Source: Oryzias latipes
Lineage: Eukaryota; Chordata; Actinopteri; Beloniformes; Adrianichthyidae
Reading direction: 5' to 3'
DNA: 64,000 nt
Assembly (NCBI RefSeq): GCF_002234675.1
Contig: NC_019859.2
Location: 1,007,740 to 1,071,739, forward strand
Both the position numbers and the translations under genes were made by a program. Numbering within the stretch: the first letter of the stretch is position 1; each line of letters opens with the position of its first letter. The notes below the pieces were generated by a model. The model saw only the letters and a list, made by a program, of their open reading frames with translations, searched no databases and was not told the origin of the DNA. Below are positions 1 to 11,807 of the stretch, piece after piece.

Positions 1-1090
1 CCCTCCATACGACTGAGTCTCTGTGGATTCACAGAACCAGTTCCTGAAGTTCTGACACTGAGACGGCGTCTGTCTGTTTCCACCACATTGTTTTGTTTTT
101 TAATGCATTTCCTTTTCATTCCACCCGTTTGTCCTGCTTCAGTTTTCTCCTCCTGTGTTGCTGCGTTGCGTGCGGCGTGTTGGAAACAGGCTGAGGTGAT
201 GGCGGCACAGAGAGTACGACCGGCACAGCAGGAGGAGGCGTGACGACACCGAAGGGAACGTTTGAAATGGGTCGAGCCAAAACCTGCAAAGTGGACCCTG
301 ATGGCGCGATGACGGCTGTAGGGCCATCAGCAAAAACGCGTTGTTACGTTAGCACAAACATTTAAAGTGACATTCCACAATGACAACTCCGTACTTACTG
401 TGAAAAGACGCGATCAACGTTGAAAACTGGATCAAATTCAACTCCGACACTTTTAACGATGTTTGCAGATGTAAATGAAGGCTCTTCTGTCTGGTATCTG
501 ATTGGTCAATCCTTGGTCATCGCTCCGGTGGTCCATCGTGGCATCTGATTGGGTAATTCTTGTTTACACTTCCGCCGGATTTCAGAAGAAAGAAGACAGC
601 TGATTGGAGGAGAGGTTCGATTCTTGGTAGATTCTTGGTAGCAGGGTGTGATTTGATTGGATACCAAGAATGACCCAGATTGAGCTCGACTGAAAAGCGG
701 CGGCAGGAATATGCTTCAGAATTCCATTCTAGTGTTCAGAATCTGGGTTCCATCATGAAAGCTGAATGAATCGAGAAAAGCTGATTGTAAACCATAAACG
801 GAGAGATGAGAAGGATTTAATACGGCTTCATTTGATTGGATAGAAGTACTTGTATTATTTACTTTGACATTTTTTTGTGTTCATAAATACCAGTTGCTTT
901 TTTTGGTAAATGTTATTGTAAACGTCATTATAAATTATTATTAGCCTAAACATTAAACACAACAGAAGAAAAAGAATTTACGGAATGTATTACAAAAAAA
1001 AAAGATCCATTGTGTGATTCCCTCCTGAAAAAAAAGATTTTAAATCATAAAAAACAATAACTTTGACTAAATCAATATTCCTGTCAGTTT
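1..1090. other. Intergenic, no gene seen
   Basis: I find no convincing exon, RNA gene or complete mobile element here. The right half is AT-rich with several A-runs and leads into a LINE remnant. Confidence 0.5.
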
Positions 1091-1094
1091 TCTG

Positions 1095-2145
1095 ACAACT
1101 TAGCCCCATTTTTACTAAAGTTTTTGAAGAAAGCATTAACAGGGGAGCACTCCCTCCCACGTTGTCTCAAGGACTGATCACCTTGATCCCTAAACCGGGA
1201 AAGGATCCTCTCTCCTTAAATAACTGGCGACCGATCACCTTGTTGAATTGTGATTATAAGATATTGGCTTTGATTCTTGCAAATAGAATAAAGCCAGTCT
1301 TAGATACAATTATTGATGAAGATCAGTCTGGGTTTATGCAGAATCGTCATATCTCAAACAATATTAGATTAATTTTAGACATACTAGATTACTCAGAACT
1401 CGTGCAGGATGACAAGTCTCATTCTTTTTCTGGACTTTTATAAAGCCTTTGATTCTTTAGAACACAGTTTTATTATTGCTGCTTAAGTAAATTTGGTTTT
1501 GGTCAATTCTTCTGCAATGCTGTTCAAACTTTATATGTCAACAGTAATAGTTCTATAAAACTCGCCAGCAGAACTTCTCCTAGATTCTTCTTGAAGCGTG
1601 GGGTAAGGCAGGGATGCCCCTTATCGGTGTATCCGTTTCCTCAACCTACATATCAAACTCAGCCCATAAAAGGTTTAATTGTGGCTGAGAGGGAAATATT
1701 CATAAGTCAACTGGCAGATGACACTGCTCTCTTTCTCAGAGACGCTCCACAAGTAGCTGTGGCGATTTTATCATCATTTTATCATCCAGTCCTTTTCTAA
1801 AGCTTCAGGATCTACCCTTAATTTAAATAAATGTGACATTCTGCCTGTTAAAAACTGTTTACTTACATTTATCCAAGGTATTCCTGTAAAAACATCTTTA
1901 ACATACCTTGGTATTCAAATCACTAAAGATATGCAATCCAGATGTTCTACAAATTTCTCTCCTTTAATAGATAAAACCCAAAAAACCCTAAACCAATGGC
2001 TGCAAAGAGATTTGTCTTTGAAGGGCAGAGTTCTGCTTACGAAAGCAGAAGGGATCTCTGTTTAACGTATGCAGCTCAATCTCTACAGGTTAATAACACA
2101 GTCTGCAATGCAATTAATAAAATATGATAGAACTTTCTATGGCAC
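1095..2145 (+). mobile_element. L1-type LINE remnant (reverse transcriptase part)
   Basis: Broken reading frames carry reverse-transcriptase motifs of the L1/Tx1 kind. These are LITLIPKPGKDP followed by NWRPITLLNCDYKI, then DQSGFMQNRH near 1320-1350, RGVRQGCPLS near 1600 and QLADDTALFL near 1710-1735. No frame spans the domain: stops and frame changes occur after about 1440 and after about 1800, and both ends are missing. It is a dead fragment. The clade comes from motif style only. Confidence 0.85.
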
Positions 2146-2590
2146 TTTCTGTTGGCACGTGCAAAACTCTTTGGGCACGTGCTACAACACGCATCGCTGC
2201 CCCCAAGTGGTGGGAGGCTGCAATGACGCCCCGCGGCCACAAATTCAGGCAGACTTGACTATTGCGGTTCACTCCTACACGCACACGGACCAGGACTGGG
2301 CCACTGGGCCACTGGGCCACTGGGCCACTGAGCCGCAGCCCGATGGTTACGAGTTACTGGACTAGGAGGAGGATTTATGTGTCCCAAGTGGACGTGTTCC
2401 TGTAGCTGACCGAAAACCCATCACAGGTGAGACCAGGTGAGTCTAAAGCTGCTGAGTCATGTTTGGATCTGAAACCTCATGAAGAACTGGATCACTGGTA
2501 TCGTCCGTCCACACCGGACGGACGAATCAGGAGCTGAAGAAGAGCAGAAGAAGAGCAGAGCACACCTGTGTCTATATAATAGAAATACTT

Positions 2591-2596
2591 TTTATT
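2591..2596 (-). promoter_or_regulatory. Candidate poly(A) signal of patl1
   Basis: The minus strand reads AATAAA about 580 bases past the patl1 stop codon, with no nearer match noticed. It would give a 3' UTR of about 0.6 kb. Inferred from motif and position only. Confidence 0.45.
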
Positions 2597-2883
2597 TTGT
2601 CACAGGAATAATCGTAAACAAGAGATTTAAAAATGCAGATTCCATCTGGATCTCCATTCAGATTCAAACACTAAACAAACCAGATTCTGCTGCAGTAAAA
2701 CAAGTCTGCTAGATGAAGCTCAACGACACACAAACACACTCGCTCCTCTGACGCACAAACACACACACGTTCTGCATGGGCTGGGTGGGGGGGGGGCGTG
2801 TGGATGTTGAAGTCACTTCTACCTCGATGAGGCAGAGATTCTGGAAGACAAAACGGATTTAGAAACCATTAGGCTGACTGTGC

Positions 2884-3174
2884 ACGTGTGTGCACGTATA
2901 TGTCTGCATGTGTGTGCACGTATTGTGTAGGTCTGCATGTGTGTGCACGAGTGTGCGTGCATGTTTATGTCTATGTCTGTACCCGTGCGCACATTCAGGT
3001 GTGCAATGGTGTGCACATGTGTGTGTGTGCAGGTATGTGTGCATGCAGGTATGTGTGCACATGCGCATGTGTGCGCGCACATGACAGTACATGCATGTGC
3101 GTGCGTATGTGAGTGTGCATGTCTGCGTATGTGAGTGTGCATGCGTGTGCATGTGTGTGCGTGTGCATGTGAGC
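2884..3174. repeat. TG/CA-rich low-complexity tract in the patl1 3' UTR
   Basis: About 290 bases of alternating purine-pyrimidine sequence (TG, TGCA, TGCG) end just before the patl1 stop codon. The tract has few stops in several frames, so spurious ORFs appear on both strands. None looks like a protein. Confidence 0.85.
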
Positions 3175-3178
3175 GCGC

Positions 3179-6100
3179 TCACTGCAGCTTGTCCTGCAGC
3201 AGCTCCAGCCTCTGCCGGTCCACATATCTTGAAAAGAGGGACAGCAGGTTGGGGGGGGTGAAGAGTGGAGGGGAGAGCGATGAAGAGGAGACGCTGAGCA
3301 GCTCCCTCATCACCGAGAACACCAACTCAGTCCTGGGGGGTCAAGAGGAAGAGTGTGTCAGTCAGGAAGGAGAGGAAGAGGATGTGAGGAAGAGCGGCTC
3401 ACCATCGATTGTCGTCCATCAGCTGACAAACGGGGTCGGAGCTCTGCATCCGCTCGCCCTCGCTCAGGATCAGATACAGCAGCGTCACGCCGAACTGCAC
3501 ACGTGCGCACACACACACACACACACGCACAGGCAGAGAGGAAACGCTCAGCTGCTGGTGTCCAGAACAGAAATGGTTACTTTTAAAAAGGTTTCCTTCC
3601 TGTTTGGAGCGTTAGCATTAGCCGTTCTATGGGAAATTCCATTATGTGTTAGCATCAAGCTAGCAGACTTCTCTACTGCTGTGATGGGTTCAGTACCGGA
3701 AAAAGAAAGTCATAAAAGATCAATGTCTACTTTTATGGATCGATTATTGATCTATCCACCTTGGATCTATTCAGATGAATTGATTTTATCAACCCAGCCC
3801 TACTTTCTGCAGAAATCAGACATTTTAAGGCAATTTCATCACAAATGAAAAAGGAACAAAAACTAAAATAAAAAATATTCATAAATGATGAAAACAAGAA
3901 TAAAATGAGGGGAATTTTTTAATTATTGTCTTTCAAAATAAGTAAAATATCATGAGGGCCGACAGGCGGCCTACCCACCCCGCAGCGGCGTGACAGGCTG
4001 ATGACCTGTCCGGGGCGTTTCCCGCCTTCGCCCTACAGAAGCCGGACGGGCTCCAGCAACACGGCGGGTTAACGAAACGGATGGAAGTTCAGGACAAATC
4101 GCCGCCATTGGATGTATTTTACCCGCCCATCGGGTCAATGAAAAGGTCATAGACTTAACATTGAAACTGCCCGCCACTGCCGCGAAAATGGCGTTCGGCG
4201 TGAACGCAGTTTAAGGCGGAGCCTCCTCCACGCAGTTTGTCTCACCTTGTTCTGCAGCACCGTGGTCAGCTGACCCTCGCTCCCCTGCAGCTCCTGCAGC
4301 AGGTCGGTGAGGGCGGAGCTCGCCAGCGACTGAACCACCGCCGACACCGGATCCAACAGGCAGCACAGCACCTGCACAGGTGAGGAGACAGCTGCTGAGA
4401 GAGCAGGAGGGGGAGGAGCTTCAGCACGCCGCTGACCCACCCCACCCCCATGGAAAGACGGCGTGAAAGCGAACCCTGCTAACTGAAGCAGTGGGTGTGT
4501 GTGGGAGGGAGGGGCTGTCAAAAACAGAACCGCAGGTGGGGGGGGGGGCAGCCCCACCCATCTGCCAATCAAAAAGGGTTTTATTCTGTCTTTTCAGAAG
4601 CTGAACCAAAGACTCCGCCCACAAACTTCAGATTCTCCGTCCACCTCGGGTCCTTCAGAATTAGCTTAGGAAAATAAAAGCTTTGACACCCATTTTTACA
4701 AAATAAAAGTCTTGAGAGCACATCTGAAGGGGGGGTTACCTGATCCTGCTTGTCCTTCTTGGCCAAGACGGGGAGGTTGCGGGCGATCGCCATGACGACG
4801 GCAGCGGCCTGGGGTGCAGGCAGGAAGGGGAGGAGCCTACCCATGAGGCGCTTGCCTTTCCTCACCGACATGATCATCACGCACAGGTCGTCGCTCACTC
4901 TGAAAGAGAGGGTAACGTGTCAGCCACGCCCCCACCCTGCAGCCACGCCCCCTCCCCCACACACCTGTGCTCCCAGTCCTTGTCCCGCAGGGCGGCGCTC
5001 AGCTGCTCCGTGTTGGTCTTGTGCTGCTCCAACAGGGCCGAACGCTCCTCCTCGGGGGTCTGCACGAAGCGCTTCTCGAAGTCCTGGACCTCCAGCAGCA
5101 GGCTGAACATCTGCAGACGAGGGGGGGCGGGGTCAGAGCAGAGCCTCACCTGCAGACGTGCACGCGTACGTGTACTACCTTCTCCACCGTGTACAGGATC
5201 TGCCGCCGTTTGTTCCACACCTGCTTCTCCCTCTTCTCCTGCGGGGGAAAGACAGAGCGTCACAAACCGACCCCCCCACCGTGAAGGAGGCATCGATGAA
5301 GCGGGAACCTCATCGTCCGAGCGGCTCGTCACCACGGCGTCGATCATCTTTCGGGGGTTGTTGACGCTGGAGACCGTCAGCTTCCCCAGAGAGCCTGCAA
5401 ACTGAACTGTGGACAGAGGGGGGTCAGGGGGGATGCGTGCTGCCTGAGGAGGGGGGAAGGGCTGGGGGTGCTCACCTGGCCTGTAGGTGTGCTCCACCTT
5501 GGCGACCTGCGGCGTGATGAGCTTGGTGGCGTGCTCCTTCCTGCTGCTGCTGTCCTGCTCCTTCTCCTGACGCTTCTCCATTTTCTCGTAGTAATTCTGC
5601 AGAACCAACATCCGCCAGTCAACCTTCAGGGGGCGGGGCTAAGAACACCTGATCACTCCAGACACTGAAAACGATCGGATTCCCGCCAGACAGGAAGGTG
5701 ACTTTGGTAATCACGCAGGGAGAGGTTCAGGTTTTCCAGGAAGTTCCCATGTCTGAAGCGGGGGAGGCCCCCAGGTGCCCCAGCGGGGGCCGTGGTGGTG
5801 GTAGTGGGGCGGTGCTGCCTCACCTGGTAGTAGTAGTCGTCCAGGTAGGGGTCGGTGCTTTGCAGCTGCATCATCTGGATCTTGGTGACCCACTCCTTCT
5901 CCTTCTGGCTCATCAGGTTGCTGTAGGGATCTCTGGGGCGCCGGTCCCCCGCGGTCCTGCCTCGGTCCCTATGGGGGCCCCAAACACACAGGTGAGCCGT
6001 CAAACGCCCGCAGTCACAGGCGGGGGCGGGGCTGGCAGACTCACCCCCCGCGGCTCTGCAGCCGCTGAGTGAGCAGGCGGCGGTGCTGCGGGTGCAGGTG

Positions 6101-9100
6101 GGTGGTGTTGTGCCGGATGGGGGGTATGGGCGGGGGCGGGCCCATTCTGTGGCCGTGTGGAGGAGGAGGGCCCCCAAAAAACGGTCTGAAACCGCCGCCC
6201 GGCAACAAGGGAGGGCCGGGACCACCACGATGAAAACCTGCAACCTGAAAATAAACAGGACGTTAAAATGTAACCCCCCCCCTCATCACAGGAGGATTGT
6301 GTTTGTGCCCCCCCCCTGCTGGTCAGGGGGGGTGATGAAGGTTTGAGGCTGTCAGGGAGGTGTTTGAATTGAATTGACCCAACCCTGGATTTGAACCCTC
6401 ACCCTCCCGGAGACTCCATCCCCTCCTCACTTGTTCGTGGGGGTGTCGAGTGTGCATGTGCGTGTGCACGGTCGGTACCTGAGAGTTCAGCAGCTGGGCT
6501 CTCTGGATCTGGGACAGGACTCTGGGGGGGAACGGGCCGCGGCACAGCGGGGAGTTCTGCAGACACAAGACGTGACGGTTAAGGAGGGGAGCGTGACTGC
6601 GCAGACAGACAGACGGGCGGGGGGCACTCACTGCTATGTTGAGGAGGGTGTTGGGGGACAAGCGCTCGGGGAAGGGAGGGGGGTATCTGTGCTGGAGCGG
6701 AGCGCGCACGTGAACCGCCGTGGGGTGGTGGATCTACGGACACAGAGAGGCTCACCAGGACCCCTTCTTGGGGGGGCAGGGTTTCAGAAATGTTTGACGC
6801 TTCGCTCACCTGATGATTCAGGGCGTGGCTCATGGGCTGCTTGGGCGGAGTCCCTATTGGCACCGCCCTCACAGGAGGTGAGCCAATAACAGGGGAGGAG
6901 GAGCGTGGGGGCGGGACCCTCTCGGAGAGGTCCCACCCCTCCTCGGTCCTGCCCTGCAGAGGTCGTTTGGGAAGCCCCACCTCCTTGATGATGGACATGA
7001 GTGGGCTGTCCTGGGGGGGCACAGATCAGCCATTTGAGGCGCTGCAGGCGCATTTAAAAGAAAAGGGCGTCGGCTTTCCTCACCTCCATGTGTGCGGCCA
7101 AGGCGGGCGGGACGCCGACCGGTCCGAACCCCAGGCTGCTGTCCCAGATGCTGTGAGAGTTCATCTGAGGTCACAGGAAGACACGTTACAGCTGATCAAA
7201 ACACGGCGAGCTGAGAGGGAGCGCAGGAAAACACGCCTCACCTGCGGCGTGGGGGCGGGGCCTCGGAGCAACAGCTGCTGCTGGTAGCTGAGCATGGACG
7301 CGGCGGGCGGCGCTGTGGCAGAAACATAAACTGAACGTCACAGCAGGTTTTTCCGCGAAGAAGAAAACCTTGGGAGGCGTGGAACCAGGGGAACCACCTG
7401 GGGAGGATCTGCGCAGACGCTGCTCACCTGTGACTCCGGGCGGCTTCTGGGGGGGGCGCGGCTGCTGCAGGCCGTGCAGGCTGGGAGAGGGGCGGGGCTT
7501 CTCTGCCGCTCCGACCCCGGCGATGGCGGGATCCGCCTCCAAGATGAGGCGGGCCACGGACTCGGCCAGCTCCCCCCCACCTGCTCGCTCGTCCGCATCT
7601 GCAGAGGAAAACGAGGAACGTCAGAACGCAGAAGGCCTGCGGGGCGAGGGAGGGGCAACCACACGACCTCGAGGAGGAAGGTCAGCAGAAGACGAGGAGA
7701 AGCCCAGGGAGGACGGGAGGGAGGGAGGGTCTGCAGAGGAGGGCGGGGGCTCTGCGCCTCCTGGCTCCGCCTCCTCCGGCTGCGCCGCTCCATGTTCGTC
7801 ACGCTCGTCGAGCTCAGCCAGCCGCTTGTGCTCCTCCTGCCAGTCGTCATCTGGAAGAGGAGGAGCAGGAGAACAACATGATGAAGAACCAGAGGTGGGC
7901 GGGGCGACACGTCAGGCGCCGTCTTCAGTCTGAAACCCCCTCCTCTCTGAACTCCTCTGAATCTGCGGCTCCCAGCTGAGGTCTGACGCCTCCTCAGCTG
8001 CTCCTCGTGATAGAGGGGGGAGCAGAGAGGAGCCCATTCAGAAGCTCCCCCCTGAAAGGGGGAGGACGCTCCGAATGCTGAGGCTGAAACCGAGGTAAAG
8101 CCGGCGCTCAGACCGTCTGAGGATCTGAGTCCTGAACCCATGTCCTGATCGGGGATCAATAACGGTTTATCAGGAAAAAAGGCTTAAGCTAGTTTCCATT
8201 TGACAACCTGGACTTTTGAAACATGATCAGTAACTGATCAATCATATTGATCTCTGAGGCTAACCTTAAAGAAAACACAAAGATCCTGAAGTCCGACTCA
8301 CCGATGGCTCCAGCTCCAAAGGTGTCATCGTTGAACTGATCAATTTCATCTTCCTCCTCTACCAGTCCATCGTCTTCCTCCTCCAGCGTACAGTCGTCAT
8401 CCAGGGACTGCAGGAGGAAGAAACGAGACGTCAAACTCCACGGAGGAATGATGCAGATGCTCCGGTTCTCCGCCTGACCAACATCCCTGAGCTCCACCTC
8501 TATGCCGACGACTCTCAGCTGTCGCAGACGGCATCTGCAGCTGCGCAGACGAGAGCCCAGGTGCGGAGCTCAGCAGCTGAAAGAAGGCAGACGCCGCCAC
8601 CACGTACGGCGCCATCGCATGGATCCACAGGAACGAGATAAATGGTCTCCATGTGGAGGAAGGGGAACATGTGCAGGAACACCTGAACGTTTCTGTACGT
8701 TCTAAAGTTCTGTGGTTTCAACGTCGGCTAAAGCAGTGGCCCCCACCCCCGCGCCGCAGACCTGTACCGGTCCGTGGGTCATTTGGTACAGAAAAAATAA
8801 AAAACGTACATTTCTTCCGTTTTATTTATTTCAGAATCTGAAAGAAGTTTTATTTTGAAAAATTGCCTGATTCTCTGTTCCGTCTATGTCACTCTTGATG
8901 CAGGCCAAGGCGCTCTTCTTGGTTACCGCTAAAATAAAACCCAGACTAGCAAAATGAGTAAAAACAAACGTCTTTGGAAAGTTTCTTTGCCCAGATAGGA
9001 GACAGAAGAGGAGCCCTCCACTTCCAAAAAAAAGAAAGCTACATTTACAGAGAGTACTTCTTTTTTGCAACATGAGTGTGGGAAGGGGAGAGGACAATGA

Positions 9101-10904
9101 CACCTGTATGATGTCCAATGACATGCGTGTCAAAATAAAAGCTCAAGCTTCGTCTTGCCTCAGTCACTTGTTTATCATGGCGTAGCGACAATGTCCATCT
9201 GTCTACAAACTTCAAGATGGGTCCGTGGAACCTTTGTGTGACGTCATACCGGTCCGTGGAGTTAAAAAACGTTGGAGATCACTGGGCTAAAGAACCAAAA
9301 CTGGAATTGATCAGGAAGAAGCCATTGATTGTATCAGAGAACCGGAGCGATTGTGACGTCATCCAGAGAAAAGCGTTTACTGCCGGCTCCAACCAAATGA
9401 AGACCGTTCACTTTCACAATACGGAAGCAGACATGTTGGAGCCACACGTCATCAGGAAGCAGTGATTGGTCCAAGTCAGTCTGAGCCATTGTTTCTGTGG
9501 CAACCACTCTCACCAATCAGGAGTGAGTTTGTTAGAAGGCCACACCCCTACCACTTGATAGTGGGCTACCAAATCTATCAAACGTACTGAATGTTGGGCC
9601 AGCAGGCTCCATCTACTTTTATTGAAGCGTCTGATTGGCCAGTTTAAAACTTGATCTACAGAAAACACATCTGTGAAAAATGGGGGTATAAAGAAAAGTA
9701 TCAGATACACAACGGTTCTCCTGGCCAATAGAACGACAGAGTCACAGCTGTCACAGCCACTTCCTGTTTGGAAAGCCAGGGGGAGGGGCCACTCAGTCCA
9801 CTTCTCTTCTACAGTCAATGGAAGAAATGCACAAGTTTCTGCTTTCCGTAAAATAGGGTTCTAATAGTGTGAAGGATCAATGAGTGACAAATATTGATTA
9901 ATCTTCACATTTCCATAAAACCATATTTCACATGTTTACACCGACGGCATCCCAGCTCCGCCCCTTTCTGATGCAGACAAATGGATCCATGAACGTTGTT
10001 GTTTTCCTGGTCTGAGCTGGAATCTGGATCCAAATCTGGATTGATCCACTATCACTGCCATCTTCGTTACACTGCTAATGTAATTGGGGGGGCTAGTGGG
10101 ACAGCCTGCAAACAAATGGATGATGGGAACTAGGGGCAGGCTTACTCCTGCCGCTCTGCAGAAATGATGTCCTAGAAAATGGTATTTCATGAAACTACTG
10201 GAAACACTTTGAAAACAGATCAGAAGACGATGGGAGCCGGAATTTAACGTCGTCTTCCAGATGAACTGAATTCAGGTTTTACGTTTTTAGACACAAACTG
10301 GTTTCTGTTCAAACTGAACCTGTAACTGAACCCGATGGTTTGGGTTCCTGAGCAGCATCTGGGTTCTCCGTGAGGAACCTCCGTTCATCAACGATGAAGG
10401 TCCAGAAGGTGGAAAGCTCCAACCAGCTCCAGGAAAACTGGAGGCAGGTTTTCTGCAGACGTGAGAGCAGATTCCCGCGGGAAACCTAGTCCCGGGGGGT
10501 CAGGGCTTTAAAACCTAAATAAATCACATCAGGACTCCCGGTGTGGTGGGGCTGCTTAGCCGGGATGCTAACGTGATGTCACATCACGGAGGACCTGGCC
10601 GCTGCCCTCAGGAGCACCGGCGGATGTTCCCCCCGCCGCCCGCGCCCTCACGCCGGCGGAGCTTTCTTCACCGAAGCGCCGGCTCTCCGCTCACAGCACG
10701 GCCGGTAGCTGAGCGCACCTCCGCGGCGCAGCCAGCAGGAAAGCGCGCTGCTTCACAGGCCGCTTTGAAATGCGACTGAAAACAAAAGCCGCGGCGAAAA
10801 CCCGCGGAGCAGAACCGGACCGGAACCACCGAGGACGCAGTCTAGCACCTGAGCAGGTCGCGCGCGTGACCTGAAGCCACGGGTCTCACCTGAAATCGAA
10901 ACAT
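3179..10904 (-). CDS. patl1: PAT1 homologue 1 (Pat1b), mRNA-decay factor
   Basis: Pat1b is a P-body scaffold that links deadenylated mRNA to decapping (family knowledge). I place 19 coding exons, all phase-consistent: 10890-10904 (MFRFQ), 8302-8407, 7668-7850, 7428-7598, 7242-7312, 7084-7164, 6810-7010, 6632-6733, 6479-6556, 6045-6244, 5824-5968, 5476-5596, 5309-5406, 5179-5238, 4965-5110, 4740-4899, 4246-4371, 3403-3494, 3179-3332. They sum to 769 aa, against about 770 in human. Diagnostic stretches are [15 protein letters not shown] near the N-terminus, [74 protein letters not shown] and the C-terminal [20 protein letters not shown]. Intron 1 (8408-10889) holds a hAT element and other repeats. 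The donor after exon 7668-7850 is the least certain border. It lies head-to-head with the next gene. Confidence 0.96.
3985..4065. repeat. Degenerate dispersed-repeat tail in a patl1 intron
   Basis: The segment resembles the common fish LINE 3' tail that reads roughly 'gtgacctgtccagggtgtaccccgcc...gctccagc'. It is degenerate, and the family was not determined. Confidence 0.35.
8734..9284 (+). mobile_element. Non-autonomous hAT element, 551 bp
   Basis: The element begins CAGTGGCCCCCACC and ends ...TGGAGATCACTG. It is flanked by a perfect 8-bp duplication, GGCTAAAG, at 8726-8733 and 9285-9292, the length expected for hAT. Both ends carry 'accggtccgtgg'-type subterminal repeats. Around 8955 a short stretch reads [14 protein letters not shown] followed by [11 protein letters not shown], like the start of a ZBED-type hAT transposase, so this is probably an internally deleted copy. 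It lies in intron 1 of patl1. Confidence 0.9.
9517..9818 (+). repeat. Dispersed repeat, copy 1
   Basis: This stretch matches the reverse complement of 63695-64000 along its length. Shared blocks include 'gggccagcaggctcca' and 'cacttcctgt'. A shorter third match lies at 42160-42235. The family is unknown to me. Confidence 0.75.
9948..10060 (+). repeat. Dispersed repeat, second family, copy 1
   Basis: It matches 19945-20040 in the same orientation. Shared blocks include 'gatccatgaacgt' and 'gttttcctggtctgagc'. No ends or class were recognised. Confidence 0.65.
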
Positions 10905-11150
10905 CGATCTTGTGAGGAAGAGAAGCGCATCAGGAGCGAGGCGGCGCGCGAATGACCCAGCACGGACGTCAACACACGAACGCGCGTCACGTGGGCTTGA
11001 GTGCGCGCACGCATGCTGTTTACGTTGAGGGCGGAGCCAAACGACTGTTTTCGTCTCCCCGGAATGAGGAAGAGGAGCGACGGACGGATGAAGAAAGATA
11101 AACAAACAGCCGCGCAGCGGGGCTCCTGCGGACCCGCGGGTCTGTTTAAC
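10540..11150. promoter_or_regulatory. CpG-rich bidirectional promoter region
   Basis: GC- and CpG-rich sequence surrounds the first coding exon of patl1 (ATG at 10904, minus) and lies upstream of the divergent gene that starts at 11808 (plus). A GTCACGTG E-box of the USF/CLEAR kind sits at 10986-10993. The head-to-head arrangement suggests one shared promoter, but transcription starts cannot be read from sequence. Confidence 0.55.
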
Positions 11151-11807
11151 CCACATCAAAGATTTACGGCATTTCCACTGATTTGATTAGGATTTCATTT
11201 TTGAGACATTTTTATTAACAATTTAACAAAACAGCCGCAATATCGAACATATAACAGTATTTATGGATGGAAAAATTACAGTCTTGTTTTGATTTGAAAA
11301 CAATTTATTTATTTATTATTTTATTGTTTTCATGTACAGTATTTAAGTGAAACTGTCGACGCAGGTGACGTCATAACTCCATATGTGTATTTGTTTCGTT
11401 TCCGGTCCTTTCAAATTAAAAGTAGTCTAAATATAATCCATTCTCCAATAGAACCACGCCCCCACGTGTCCCACGCGGATTTCAGGGTTCTCCCACTGAC
11501 ATTCCAGACTGTTGCACTTTTTTAAACAAAAAATAAAGAGAAAAGGTTTTCCTCAGGTCAGAAAATCACATGACGGCAGCGAGAATGTCCTCATGTGACC
11601 TCACCTGTCCAGGTGATGATCGCTGAGAGAACTTTGGAAGGTTCTACTGAAACCTGTTCCTTCTTGTCATCATTTGCAGAGGACATGAGTTCTCCTAACA
11701 GCTCAGATGTTTAAGAAGATGTTTTTATTTATTTATTATTATTCATTTGTTCCGTCCCTTGCAGAAGTTCCTCTGTGAAGAGCGAGGTTGTTGCGCGATG
11801 CCTCACC

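Noticed and set aside
2819-3225. His/Cys-rich frames in the TG/CA tract
   Set aside because: Low-complexity artefact over the patl1 3' UTR and last exon.
8410-8720. LINE trace reading 'LYADDSQL' near 8490-8520
   Set aside because: A single short motif without neighbouring RT blocks; too weak to call.
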